In this document: positions 1-13,500 of the stretch, piece by piece
Numbering within the stretch: position 1 is the stretch's first letter
How the letters are laid out: each line of letters opens with the position of its first letter
The notes under the pieces: generated by a model
Told to the model about the DNA's origin: nothing
Seen by the model: the letters and a program-made list of their open reading frames with translations, nothing else
Databases searched by the model: none
Assembly (NCBI RefSeq): GCF_018143015.1
Contig: NC_054756.1
Span: forward strand, 18,559,361 to 18,623,360
Source of the DNA: Lytechinus variegatus
Lineage: Eukaryota; Echinodermata; Echinoidea; Temnopleuroida; Toxopneustidae
DNA: 64,000 nt
Reading direction: 5' to 3'
Program-made: the position numbers and the translations under genes

Positions 1-754
1 AGTAGAACAACAAAAAAGTTCTACTTCGTAATTAGACTGATTATTCATTGCTAATTATGTTTTGGCTTGCAGTATTGTTGTCGAATGGAGTCACATCATC
101 ACGCTACATATTGAGAAAGGTAATAATAGTTATAGAACTGCTTTTCACAGATTTCTATTTAAAGTTCATCTTCTAATAATAAACGTAAAATGTGGTATGT
201 AGAAAAGCCACAGGAAAACAATCACCATTACATTTACCTTTAGAGAATGATGTTAAGTACCAACATGACAATAAAGTAAACACAAATTTCATTCATGTTT
301 TTCACAAGATGGCACTTTTGACTTCATGTGTGTAAAATAATCTACTAACACTTACATGTACAACATACAACATGATGTACTGATGCAATCTTTGAAATGA
401 CAAATGATTGTAGAAAGGCACTGATAAGTCTGATAGAATGAATTTTGTCATTAACATGATTTCATCTCAGATTTTCATTTCATCAAGAAAGAAACTTGAA
501 ATGAAACATACATGTAATAAAAGATTGAATATATGTACATGTACATTTCAGAATTGAATAGTAAGAAAAGTTCATTTGGACGAGTGGCCAGTCATATTTA
601 ATTGTACATTTATCACAGCTTTCTTCAATAAAAAACAAAAATATATTTTCAGGTGGCTTTTGTTGTAGCATTGCCTTTAACAACGAACCATGCCAAACTC
701 TAGAACTGCTATTTTAAGATTGTTATCATGTTTCACATGGAGACTATATAGAAA

Positions 755-850
755 TGTAATATGCAATAAATCCTTTTTGGCTGCACTGTTGACGGGTTCA
801 CCATTGCATTCCCGAGCACTGCGAGCAGGTCTGCTGCTGTCCGAGTTCAG
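755..850 (-). other. Possible isolated minus-strand exon or exon relic
   Basis: On the minus strand this patch reads as an open stretch starting near a CAG acceptor-like site and giving RQYDLNSDSSRPARSARE, followed by CNGEPVNSAAKK. Its composition is richer in GC than the surrounding DNA and the peptide looks protein-like, but no convincing donor site follows and no neighbouring exon in the same phase was found. It may belong to a gene outside the window, or be chance. I do not recognise the peptide. Confidence 0.2.
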
Positions 851-2317
851 GTCATACTGGCGCACATGGCATCATACATGTATACATGTAGGGCAATCAC
901 AATTCAGGTTTAACTGGGCATTACAATGTATTACAGTGGACAAATAATTCCTGAACTAAATCTAGATCTAGAATCTACTTCATTTTGGCTACAATGCTGA
1001 CATGACCACAGAATTCTGGGAGATTTGCAGAACTGTAGCTGGTTTGATCATTATTTTAAAAGTAATGTAACACTGTCAAGTGGTAACATTGAAGCATGTC
1101 CAGTTTCTGATGGTCGATGGGAAGGGAAGGTATTCATTCGATCAAATGCAAGATTAGCAACTTGGTTATTTCAAATTTCCGGCCAAATGTTAATCTCAAT
1201 GGAACTGAAAATGAAAGTACTTCCAGTGAAAGACATCAGGATCATCACAGGAAAATTTAAATCTTTACTGAAGAACCATTTACCACACCCCGGACAACAA
1301 GTTGATCGTGGATTGATGATAATTAATCAAGAGAGTAATCAGGGTCAATGAAGAAGTTTGAGCCATCTCGAATAAAGAAGAAAAGTGATTAACGTTTAAA
1401 TTATAGATAATCACAGACAATAGCGCTGCATTCTTGTCCCTGAATCCGATTCATGGTGATGATTCATGTCGATGATTCAAAATGATGGTTATCCGTCTGT
1501 GTCTCATTTTCAGCTTTTGTTGGCCTCTCTCAAATACATGTATTCACCCAACAGTTGTTTGACAGATGTTCCGAACTCCCGTAACTGTCATGTCTGTTCA
1601 GATGTTTTCAGTGCAGTGACAGTGTATAAAAGAACTGTTCAAAATCACCAGAAATTTGATATCATCACGTTTCATCACACGAACTCCCACAGCAAAAGAA
1701 TACACAGTTTCCATAGCAACTATAGCAGATGAGTGATATTGCGACGAGGAACACAACGCTGCAAATCGTGCATGGTTTTCGTTCCAGGAAAAATCCAGTC
1801 AAATACAACACAAAAAACATCGTGTGGTGATGTAGTAAAGGAGCAATCACATTCGGCTTCGGAATCGGCATTAAAAGGACAGGTAACAGCCACTGTAAGC
1901 AGTACATATTGCCTGAGTTCTGTCTCACCTATGATAGGGTGTAATGAGAAGCCTTGAAAATCTTGGGATAATCGTAATTTGAGGCACGGTTTGAAACCTC
2001 TGTCCTTGTGTTTACACAATCCTCGCAGAATTACGACATTTGCGTGGGAATTTCATGACCAAAAGTGTTTGGCTCCCTCTCCTGACGATAACGAGCGAGC
2101 AAAATGTTAATTTGTTTACACTAACATTGAATTTTTATATTAATTGACATAATATTCAGAAAATAGGACCACAGTTCACAACTTTCATTCCGCTTTTCTT
2201 TATGGCTCACACTTATTGTTTAATATACCTTTCCTGTTCATGGATTTTAAAAAAAAGTGCTAATATAACTCATGCAGTTAGCATCCCGTGCTCCCGGGCC
2301 CGTGCTTTTCCGCCACC

Positions 2318-2430
2318 AGCTGATCGTCATCATCACCACCACCACAACCATCATCATCACCACCATCGTCATCACCTTCACCAACATCTTTATCAACATC
2401 CTTATCATAATCATTATCATGCTCAGAAAA
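2318..2430. repeat. CAT/CAC simple repeat
   Basis: Imperfect trinucleotide run of cat, cac and cgt units. It makes spurious His-rich and Met/Val-rich frames on the two strands. Confidence 0.85.
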
Positions 2431-2640
2431 TGGTGGTAACTGGGGTAGCTTATATATGCAGGCAGTTTGGAAGGTACTCCGCCCCCACCCCCCAAAAAAA
2501 TTATATATTAGAAAATGAATGAAAAAGGTAAAATATTCACCGTTCGCTCATGTCGTCATTCTTTGTCATGGAATCCTTTTTTTTTGGGGGGGGTGCAAGT
2601 GCCTCGATGATGTCTCGAATCTTCTTCTTTCTCAGTATAG

Positions 2641-3243
2641 TTAAAGGTCAAGTCCACCTCAGAAAAATGTTGATTTGAATCAATAGAGAAAAATCAGACT
2701 AGCACAATGCTGAAAATTTCATCAAAATCGGATGTAAAATAAGAAAGTTATGACATTTCAAAGTTTCGCTTATTTTAACAAAATGGTTATATGAACGAGC
2801 CAGTTATACATCCAAATGAGAGAGTCGATGATGTCACTCACTCACTATTTCTTTTGTTTTTTACTGTTTGAATTCTACAATATTTCAATTTTTACGAATT
2901 CGATGATTAGGACCTCCTTGCCTGAAGCAATGTTATACTGGAATTCCACGTGATCATGGGAGGAATGAAACTTCATATCACATGACAATGATGAGAAAAT
3001 AAAAATATTTCATATTTCATATAATAAAATACAGAAGAAACAGTGAGTGAGTGATGTCATCAGTTCCCTCTTTTGCATACCGACCGAGATGTGCATATAA
3101 CTGTTTGTAAAATGAAGCGAAACTTTAAAAATGTCATAACTTTCTTATTTTACATCCGATTTTTATGAAACTTCCAGTGTTATGCTTGTTGAAGGCTCTT
3201 TTTATTCAAATCAAGTTTTTGTTGGGGTGGACTTGTCCTTTAA
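2641..3243. mobile_element. TTAA-flanked MITE, family 1
   Basis: The element starts ttaaaggtcaagtccacc and ends ggtggacttgtcctttaa, so the ends are inverted repeats and TTAA sits at each boundary. The interior has no coding capacity. TTAA targets and short inverted ends fit a non-autonomous piggyBac-like element; the superfamily is inferred from the target site only. The same family recurs near 6.4, 17.5, 19.5 and 38.4 kb. Confidence 0.8.
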
Positions 3244-3449
3244 GCTAGTCTATAACTAGACAGGCACTGTTTAATTGGTCTTAATTGGACGTTTCTTCAT
3301 TTTCTTCTATCACTTATATCGTAAGCCAAAATCTTTATGGGTTATTAGGAAAGGGGGCATTATCAGAGGACTGGTACATTTTCTGCTAAAATGGAAATCC
3401 GCTGTTTCAGAGGAGGTTTTGTTTTGAATTTTTTTAGCCCTGACCGAAA

Positions 3450-4031
3450 TTAAAGGGATACTTCATGCTGAAGATATTTACATCACAATAATTAGAGTAA
3501 AATTCACAAAGCAAAATGCTGAAAATATGATCAAAATCGGGTAACAAGTTATTGAATCTTAAAGATTTGCATTATTCCGATGAAACAGATCTAGGCATGT
3601 TTCATTAATATTCATTATGTGGGCTGATGATGTCATATCCCCACTTGCTCCTCTTCTTCTTTTTTATCTTACTATATGAAATTATGACTTTATGAAACGA
3701 AATTCTACCATTAACTAAAGCAATTGAATTGAGAACTAATTAAGTGCATTAGATATCTATCTACATCTTATTTCGTCATGATGGAGGAAGATCATTTACA
3801 CATGTATGAACAAATTAAACAATTATGATTTCATGTAAAAACATAAGAAAAATGAAAGAGGGGATGTGACATCATCAGCCTACCTAATGCATCATGACAA
3901 CGTACATATGACCGTTTACACAATATATTGTTAAAATTTAAAATTGAATAAATTTTTTATCCGATTTTGATGAATTTTTCAGCATTTCTCTGTGAATTTT
4001 ACTTTATTTTTAGCCCGGAGCGTCCCTTTAA
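3450..4031. mobile_element. TTAA-flanked MITE, family 2
   Basis: Begins ttaaagggatacttcat and ends gcgtccctttaa, with TTAA at both ends. The interior shares aaaatgctgaaaat-type and tgatgatgtca-type blocks with family 1, suggesting a common ancestor. It ends 180 bp before the first codon of gene A, so it lies in or next to that gene's promoter or 5' untranslated region. Confidence 0.75.
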
Positions 4032-4211
4032 ACTGATTTTCGGTCTACTGTACTTCCTGCATTAGACGCTAGCTAGAGGGCGCGCTAATCCAAATAGCAA
4101 GTTCTTGCATGCCTAGAAATCTAAAATTGGAAACGCTGTCAATTAATTGATGGTGTCGTCTGCTCGTTTACTGTTGTTCTTCATCTAAACTGTGCTCTCG
4201 GTTGAATAATA

Positions 4212-4533
4212 ATGCAAGGAGATTGGTGGTCATCGACTAATTTTGCTTTATCAAAAGATTCCCAGCAATCATCTGACCAAACAGCTTGGGATTCTGCTGT
4301 CGCAACTCCAAGTGTGGTCACGCTCACTGTCCACCCGGTCACGGACACCAAGCCCTACAGTTCGGGGAACCGATCGGGGAACGGTCCGTTGGCATCTGGG
4401 ACACCTCCACGGCATTGGCCTAGCAATCGCAGCACGGCATTGCCATTGGGCGTTGCTTCCTCTGCATCGCACCTCATCCTTGCTGCTCAACGAAGAAAAC
4501 GGCTGCATTTTAACCAACAAAAGGCGCAAACCA
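4212..4533 (+). CDS. Gene A exon 1
   Basis: First coding exon, residues 1-107 plus one base. The donor reads CCA|GTAAGT. The frame chosen is the one whose phase-1 end fits exon 2; a second open frame starting at 4243 ends in phase 0 and fits no following exon. Confidence 0.65.
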
Positions 4534-7500
4534 GTAAGTAAGACCTTGACCTGCATGTATGTCCTGGGTCTTGGGACCAGGCAGGACTGGGGGTTGGGGG
4601 TGGTGGCGAAATGTGCATGTGGGCCCTACACTACAAATAGTACAGTGCATATTGAACTTGATTGAAGCTGTTCTATTTTTATGCCCAAAAAAAATTGAGT
4701 CAAATTTTTAAAAGTAATATTAATAAACTGTGTAATAAAGTGTTTCAAAACCATAAATGTTTCTGTCATTGCAATGCAACTTATGTTAGACTCTTTGAGT
4801 TGAGAAAGTCATTAACTGCAGTGCAGCATGCAGGCAGCAGCTGCATCATATTCATAACTTAACACTTTAATTGGCAATGATTCGACAATGAGCATGTCTG
4901 TTCACAAAGTTAAATTAAGATCTAGCCAACATGTAGCTTAACTTTTTATGTGAGGGCTAAAGCCCAATCTTCATTGATGTCATTTTTAAACGGCCCCAAC
5001 TGCCCTGTTCCTTTCCCTTTATTCTTCAAAACCTTCAGTCGTGATCTGTCTGATTTTCTTACTAGTTTTCTCCTTTCAAACAAGACATCGCCACCATTGT
5101 AAAGCCTAAAAGCAGTGAAAAGACTTTTTAAAAAAGGTTATATAAAAGAAAAAATTAAGAACATACTGTGATGAGAGAACTGAGAAGTCAACAAAATCTA
5201 TTTGAATTGATTTATCATCCAATATTGAAAAAAAAAATGATCAGAACTTCTCTCAAATCACACATTACAGAATAATTATCAGCCAGTGAGTGATTTTTAC
5301 AGTGTTGATTAAAGCTCTTCTCTAGGTCTATATTATTGACACTAGGTCTACATTATTGGAAAACTATAGTCTATAAGAAGTTCAACTTTCAGTCACACTT
5401 TGTAACAGCTCCCAAGAAAAGGAAATTGATTATTATTAGCTTCCAGTTCATTAGGTCTTTTTTACTAAATAATGTAAGTTGGTGAGGGGGTGGGGATTCA
5501 ACTGCATCTATGTCCTTACTGGCTAGTATAAAACTCACGTCATGGCCAAGAATAGTTGCTCAAGCTCACCAAGTTGCCCATTGCATCTTTCCAGTACTTA
5601 GTAAGAGTGATTCACTCCCTCCCTGATTGTTTTTTTCACTTTGACTTTTACTGTGTATGGGAAAAAGTGTGTGATTTGAAAGATTTCTTCCCATTTTATT
5701 CCTCTTCTAATGAAGAGAAATTAGATTTTGGTAGTCAACCCGATATCATTGAACCTGATTTGACGTGGACCAGTTTCTTTGAACATCGCAGGACACATCC
5801 TGGGTAAATCATGCATGCACCTGTTGTTGTAATAAATAAGTTCTATCAAATTCATATGTGTTGTTAACGTCACTAGAGCGCAAAGGTTTATGATCAATTA
5901 GAATTGTTTAATGATTCTGATTTGTTTAGGATTACTGGCAATTAGTGATTCATTAAACCTTTTTTGTGAAAGAGCCCAGTTGACTTTGCAGCTTTTTGCT
6001 GTTTCAGTGTTTCCTGTTCATTTCTTGTGAGTTATTATTTTTTTTCTTGGTTACTCTTGAATTTTTTTTAGTTTGTTCAAATTTATTTGTTTGTATATTA
6101 TGATATTTGTTGATTTTGTTTGCTAACTATTGATGTCAAAACTTGTAGTCTCATTGTTGTTGTTTTCTTGGGTTTCAAGGCGCATACCATTTGGATGTCT
6201 GAATGTTATTACGCTTATGATTAATTTTCCATATTTTGGGGTATAAATTTGTGATATATAAATGGATCTGCATTGCTTTAATTTCAAAGGCAATTTGTTT
6301 GAGATCGTGAAAGGCAGATTATCACAAACTGTTGATTGTTTGAAAGGTATTTACCTAACTGGCCAACCTGGTTCAGTGGCTTTTATTCAAAGTTTCTCTT
6401 ATTTTTCAAAAAGTAGATATGCACTTTATGCACAACTCAGTGACATGCAAATGAGACAGTCAGTGATGACCCTCTCTCACTAGTTCTTTTGCTTTTTATT
6501 GTTTGAAACTTTGAATACAATATTTCATTTTTGTACAGATTTTACGATATTGCCCAACTTGACTAAACCACAAAAGCATTACGAATTCCACATGTTCAGG
6601 GAAGAATAAAACCTTATTTCACTCAACGATGAGGAGAAAAAAAATCATTTCATATTTTGTATAATAAAATACAAAAGAAATAGTGAGTTAGTGATGTCAT
6701 TAATCCACTCATTTGAATACGACCAAGATGTGCATGCATATAACTGTTAATTGTGAAATTAGGCAAAACCTTTATGTCATACATGTATGTCACATCCAAT
6801 TTGATGAAATTTTTAGTGTTATGCTTGTTTGGGTCTTCTCTTTTGATTCAAATCAGCTTTGTGTTGGGGTGGACTATGCACTGCACTTCAACTTTGAAAA
6901 GACAGACTGTTTTAAAACTTTTAATGTTGGTTAAGTTGTACAGTATGTACATAATAGCACATCAGTATGAATTGTACTTTTATGAATTTCCTTTTTCGTT
7001 TTTAGTACTCCCTTTTGACATGCCGAATTGGCATCTCCCAATGCAAAACAACATTGTTATACACTAGTAGATCAGGACCCCATTTGCTGCAAGAGTTGCG
7101 TTTTTACAATGCCACTGACTCTTGTACAAAAAGCATCATTCTAATTGGTTGAAAGTTCAGTTGCATTTGATTGTTATATTTCTACATGTACAAGCCCCCT
7201 GGTGATCTGTTTGGTATTTTGTACCCTCCCTTTAGATGAATTCACTTCTGTAGAGAATGGTAGAGATTCATTTTCAGGTCTAGAACCTGCACTATGACAA
7301 GATAATAAAATAAAAGACAATATCAAAGGGGTGGTCCAGGCTGAAAATATTTATAATTTACAGAGTAGAATTCACTGAGCAAAATGCTGAAAATTTCATC
7401 AAAATCAGATAACAAATAATAAAGTTATTGAAGTTTTAAACTTTAGCAATATTTTGTGAAAACAGTCGTCATGAATATTCATTAGGCGAGCTGATGATGT

Positions 7501-10500
7501 CACATCTCCACTTTCCGTTTTCTTGTGTTATTACATAAATCATATTTTTTTCATGATTTCATACTTGTGTGAATAATATGTCTCCCTTATAATGAAATAC
7601 GTTGCAGCAATAAATATCTAATGCACTAAATCAGTTGTCAATCCAATCTTTCTAGTTCTTGGAGGAAAAAATTTGAATTAACCTAATTTCATGTAACAAA
7701 ATACAAAAGTACAAACTTGTGGAGATGTGACATCATTAGCCCACCTAATGAATAAACATGACGATTGTTTTTACAAAATATTACTAAACTTTAAAATTCA
7801 ATAACTTTGCTATTTGTTGTCCGATTTTGAGGAAATTTTCAGCATTTTACTCAGTGAATTCTTCTCTATTTATTAAGCTATAAATTCTTTCAGCATGGAC
7901 CACCCCTTTAACTTAGCATTCCTTTATCCTCAAGTCCTCATCTACTCAAAACCATAATGCAACATTCTTGAGAGGAGTGCTAGTCTTTATAGGCCTAGAT
8001 CATATCTGACACGTAGCAAAACAAGTACCTTTCCTCTCAAAACAATTTTATTTAACATTTATAAATTAAAAATGTTTTGGCTCATTTTTTTTTCTGTACA
8101 TTAATTTCAAAAGGTATATTTTAAGACTAGCTATCAATAACAAATTACATGCAACTTACCCCCCCCCCCATAAAATTGAATCATGATATTATTGCAAACC
8201 ATTGGGACAGTGCTGAACTGTATAAGAATGTTAGAAATCAAAATGAATTTTGACAAGTCTGTCAAGTAATCAAAAAAAGACAAGCCCAAGGTCAGACCCT
8301 GCTATTAATAAGATATAATCAATAGATAGATTGCATGAATACACAATGGTTTGGACTCATTGTTGTTTCTTTCATGGAGAGGAAACAATATATACCGGTA
8401 GCATACCTCCCATAAACCATGAAGGTTTTATCAGATTTAGTAAGATTTTTTTTCTTTCGTTGTGTGATTGCCACAAATTAGATTTTCTGTGTTTCAGTAC
8501 ATGATTTGTTATTTAAAAAGTTGGCATGTATTAAAGAGAGAGCATATTAAAAGATACATGTAGGATCTCTGGATGTTCTTTATCTGTATGGGAGTTGGGA
8601 ATGTGGGGGTGAAATTGGAGTAGAGAGAGAGAACGGGATACAAAATAGAATCTTGAAGATGAATTAGTCATGGGACTGTAAATAGAAAGTGGCAGAATGG
8701 ACTTGTATTTACAATGATATGATCATAATAGGAATATGGAAGAAGCTAGGAGTGCAAGGGCTTAAAGAAAATGAGGGAATGCTGGTGTGACCTGGCTGGT
8801 GCATTAGGTAGAATCCCAGCACAGACTAAAAAAAACCCCTTTGTATTCTGAAAAAAAAATGTGCCGAATAGAAGGGGTCATGAAATCACTAATTGAGGGG
8901 TCAATTAACTCATGATATTGGTTAATGTCTGAGAGAAGCAACCTTGCTTTGTGAATCTTTTGATAAAACAAACCTTCAGTTGACTCCAGTGCATCAAAAT
9001 CAATATGTCCTATACAACACCAGCTAACCACTTGTTGTTTAGGTAGCTTTGTGGGCTTTTGTGCCCCCCTCCAAGTTCCCTTTTATGGCTTCATTCATCT
9101 ATTCAGTACCTGTCTCTCATGCATGGTAATGTCCATTCATGGATGATTCCAGCTCCTTTTATTTAACCACAGGTTGTCTTTGAAGGTGTTCTTTGTTTGA
9201 ATGGAAGCCGTTCAGCTTAACTGGTCAGTAGGTACACAATGAGAGCGGCTCAAGAATAGATACTTCCCCGTGTTGATTTGCGAATTAGTTCTCTGTTTGT
9301 TCCCATTCCAAAGAGAGGCAAGATTTGAGATCTGTAATCATTTGCAGTGGTATGGCCTAACCGTTTGCATGGTATGTGAGGGTGCTTATAGAGTACAGTA
9401 TACAATATTAACGACATCCATACAGTAGGTCACCAACCTGAGTAAGTACTGAGTAGGAAGTACTATTTAGAAGATGTTTAAAGATATTGTATTCATCAAT
9501 TACTTATTGGCCAAATGTTAAAAACATTAATTTTTGAACTTACATGTACATTTAAAGTGACTGCTTTTAATACAGTGAATCAATAAAAAAGTGAATTTAA
9601 GAAAATAGGAAAATTCTCATCTCTCACCCTGGAGATTCTGAACTTAAAGCTTCAGTGGGTCCGTTATTGAACATGCCTGTATCACTAATGTCTCCAATAC
9701 TTTTCCCCAAAATATAGTCCTGAGCATGGATATTTTCCATATAAATCAGATATTTCATTGCCTTCTGCTGTTGTGGCGCATGAACTTTTGCATAATCATG
9801 CACATTTCACTCATGGAAAACAAACTGGTATACTGATTAGCAAATTTACCCCTCAAATGCTCCAAGCCCAAAGCCAAAGGCCCTGGAAAAATACAATCCC
9901 CCTCCCCCTCCCTGAAATTTAGACAGGGTCCAATGTAAATTGCATTAGATAGAAAATTTGGGCTGGTAAGTAGCCACAGACAAAATTAAAAACAAACTCA
10001 AAGCCAAAAAAAAAAATCCCCCCTGATTTCATTATTTACATTGACCAGAAGAATTAGAAACTCTTAATACAAGTAGTCGTACAATGTAGCTGATAGATTT
10101 TCATTTATTTTTGTAAATGGCAAATGGAAATAATGATTTATGGAGACTCCAGATCTAGTCTAGATACCAGCTCGAAAAGCCAAATTTATTGTATTCTTAT
10201 TTTAAAACTCATTTCAAGTGGCTTCAATTTGCACTTTGATTCATGTGCAATATCAGAATTGATTTTTGATCTGTTCGATTGGAACTTTGTTCTCACAATA
10301 TCACAATCGTGATATTAGTGTTTACAAATGTGACTGAATGAGTGGAGTATTCAATAGAAATGTTTTGTCATATCTTATTCCCATCTTTTGATGCAGCATA
10401 TATGTGCTGAATATCAGTTGCATCTCAGATGTCAATATTGATTTATACTTGAGATCTTTGGATTTAGAAATAATTGAACTTATTTTCAGCTTGGAATTGT

Positions 10501-13500
10501 CATGGAAGGGTGTTGTTCACAGCGTATACACTAAAATAGCACAATTCTTGTGTAAATGACATTGTCATTGGAATGTTCTTTGTCTTGGGAAAATTTTCTT
10601 TTGGAAAAAGTGCTCATTGTGTTTATTTTTGTACAGACTGAATTTACCAGTTGGTTATTTTTTTTTCCTATAGAAATCAATATGTTCAGTGTGGCAATCC
10701 AATGTAGGTTGTTTTCTAATATCCTATAGATATTGATCAATGATGGTTTGAGTCGCTTCAGTGCTGTATCGCTTCAGTGCTGTATCGCCCGAATTGCAAC
10801 CGCAGTTTTGACTAGGTGCCACTTGTTGCAGTCATCTCTACACCATGGTGGCAACCATGAGCGGCAGGCACCACACCAACCTCCGGCACCACTCCGGCAA
10901 CAGTGGTAGTAGTGTTGTCACCCGTGGGGCTTTCAAGGGGTACGTGGTGACTGTCGGGGAGAGCAATATTACGATCACCCGCAACTACTCGTCTATCGGT
11001 GCTCGGGATCGTCGTACCAAGGCTCAGATTGAGAACCCGAAGCTGGAGAGGAGTGTGACTGTTTTACCGATCGTGGCCTCGTCCAAAAGTGCAGAGTACA
11101 ACTGTAACAAGTAAGTTCATCCCGGTTGTGATAAATTTACCCTAGGCAGTATGGCAAATAATTTGAACTTGGCCGAGGCATACGTTGTATATATACACAT
11201 GACGTCCATGGATGCAAGGGTCACTGTGCAGTGCTGCACCAGCCTGAGTTTGCTCAGTCTCAAGATTTTAGCCCAATCGGCCTTCTTCGTGATTAATATC
11301 GCGATTCAAGAAACCCGTCTCCACCCTCGCAAGAAGTGCGATTTCTGCTCGAGCGAGGCATCGATGCTTTATGGTCGGACACAGTGAATAAATAATCCTG
11401 AGTGCATCTGCACCTGCAAACTAGCAGGATAATTCATAAAATAGCATGCTATTTTGCAAATAATCCAAATTGACTTGGGATTGCAATCTCGAGATTAATC
11501 CTACGAACTAGCGCGATAATTGTGTCTCCATTACAAATAATCTCAAGATTGTTCAGATCTGGAGAATTCTGATCAGAAATAGCGCGCTAATTTGAAAACT
11601 CGGGCTGGTGCAGATGGCCCTTCTTACACCGTCACACGGAATGCATTTACAGAATCAACCTTAGCTCGCTCCACTGCTGTGAGCGCTCTTTAATGTGCAT
11701 ATTGTATTTAAATGCATACAATGATTTCTGTCTCTAAGAAATTAGAGATGGCCCATCAGAATAGGAGACTCAATGCTGTCTTCATAGAGACAGAAACTCT
11801 GAGTCCAACATACGCATGTATGCATAGATATTCAATATCATTAAGCTTTACCAAACGTTTGAATTTCATTTGCAGTTCCTTGCTCCAACTGCTCTCCTTC
11901 AGCTCTGACAAAGTAAGGGATATTTTACTGAATTTTGGTTTAATGAATATTTTCCTTATCATGAACTCTTCAATGGAAAAAATCATGCAGAAATATTCTT
12001 CGTAAAACCTACATGTATGCTTCATTAACAAATTGGTTGTAGAAATACAAATTACTCGTACATGTACATTGCATCTATGACACCATTCTCACTACGTTCC
12101 TAAAACTAGTTTACTGGAAACTAGTTTAACGCGTAGTGAGAATGGTCAAAGCGGTCTTGGAAGCGATCTTCCAAACCGGTTCAGAAAACCACCTCGCGAT
12201 GTAATTTTCAAGATTGCTTTGCCTCATTAAACTGGTAGCGTAAGTGAGGACACATCCGTTCTTCGGAAAGCGATCTTCGCACATTGTGAGAGCGCTATTC
12301 CACACGGCAAAAGTAGAATGCCTACGCTGCGGTTTCGAATTTTATGAGAAAGCATTTCCATAGCAACAAGATCGCTTTATGTGAAGTGATTTTGAAAACT
12401 GGTTTCCTTAATCGGTTTCCACTTTCCAGTAAGCTAGTTTTAAAAAGCATAGTGAGAACGGCCTCTATTATACATGAAATGTCATTGACATACAAGTAAC
12501 ATGTAGGTTAGAAATGCAATCATACCTGTATGTGTGACTGTAAAAGGACAAAGTGTAATATCCGTATTATTATCTCGAATTCGTAGCATTACAAAAGCAG
12601 GATTTATTATGTAATCAATTTCAAAGTTACTGAAAACAAGTTTGAACTACAGTGAAGATGGAGTCGATTTTTATACCAGTGCAATCACTGATATTTCATT
12701 CATAAAATTCATTCATTCATTCATCCATCCATTCATTTTCATTCATCAATTTCCTTGCTTTGGCCATTTTTGAGGAGATTTCCGTGTGGCTATGTGCAGA
12801 TCATTCACCCAACATGTACACCCAAGCTCTCTAGGTACTGCCAATTCTAATGGCAAGGCTGCTTGGATGCGCACGGCTAATGAAAACACTTCTTCTCCAA
12901 GGAGACAGTGTAAAATTATCTCTTTTTGTGGCATCCTTCGGATATTGTAACAGCAGGTGCAGAGGAAAATCAGAGTGATAAGTGGGTGGAAATAGCCATA
13001 AATAACAGATTGTTGATTTAGTTTTGCATGTAGCAGTTGCCTTTCAATAGATTAATTTGTCACATTTTTAAACAAATCAATGTCTTTTTCAAGGACAGTA
13101 TTAAGAATATCATCAGGCATCATCATTCATATCTAAAATAATAAAAATTTGTTGTCATTCCCCTGATATTCATTATCTTTAGTTTCGTTAGGTCTTTACA
13201 ATACAAGTACTTACAGCAGGTGATATTTCTGTGAGCTATGCAAATAGATTCACACTTCTGTGAAACGTTCCAACATGGACTAATTTAAAAGATTCCTCCT
13301 GCTTAAAGTGATACAATCAACAAAACTTTTTTTTAGGTTTATTTTCTCCACACAATTGTAGATAGCATTTAAGATGTTTCCTGAGGCCTTCCCATTTTGT
13401 ATCAAATTTTATTGATTTTATATATGCAAGTTTTCTGAAGCACTTGTCTTACATGTACGTAATGATCTATATGTAGTGTCTGTGATAATGTTATGAGAAT

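Larger units (their letters stand above)
1..2640. other. Upstream flank without a confident gene
   Basis: AT-rich sequence with only short scattered open frames. It contains repeated acatgta-type motifs, a CAT/CAC-rich simple repeat (listed separately) and one short GC-richer patch near 780-865 that might be a minus-strand exon (listed separately). No promoter of the downstream gene can be placed by eye. Confidence 0.6.
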
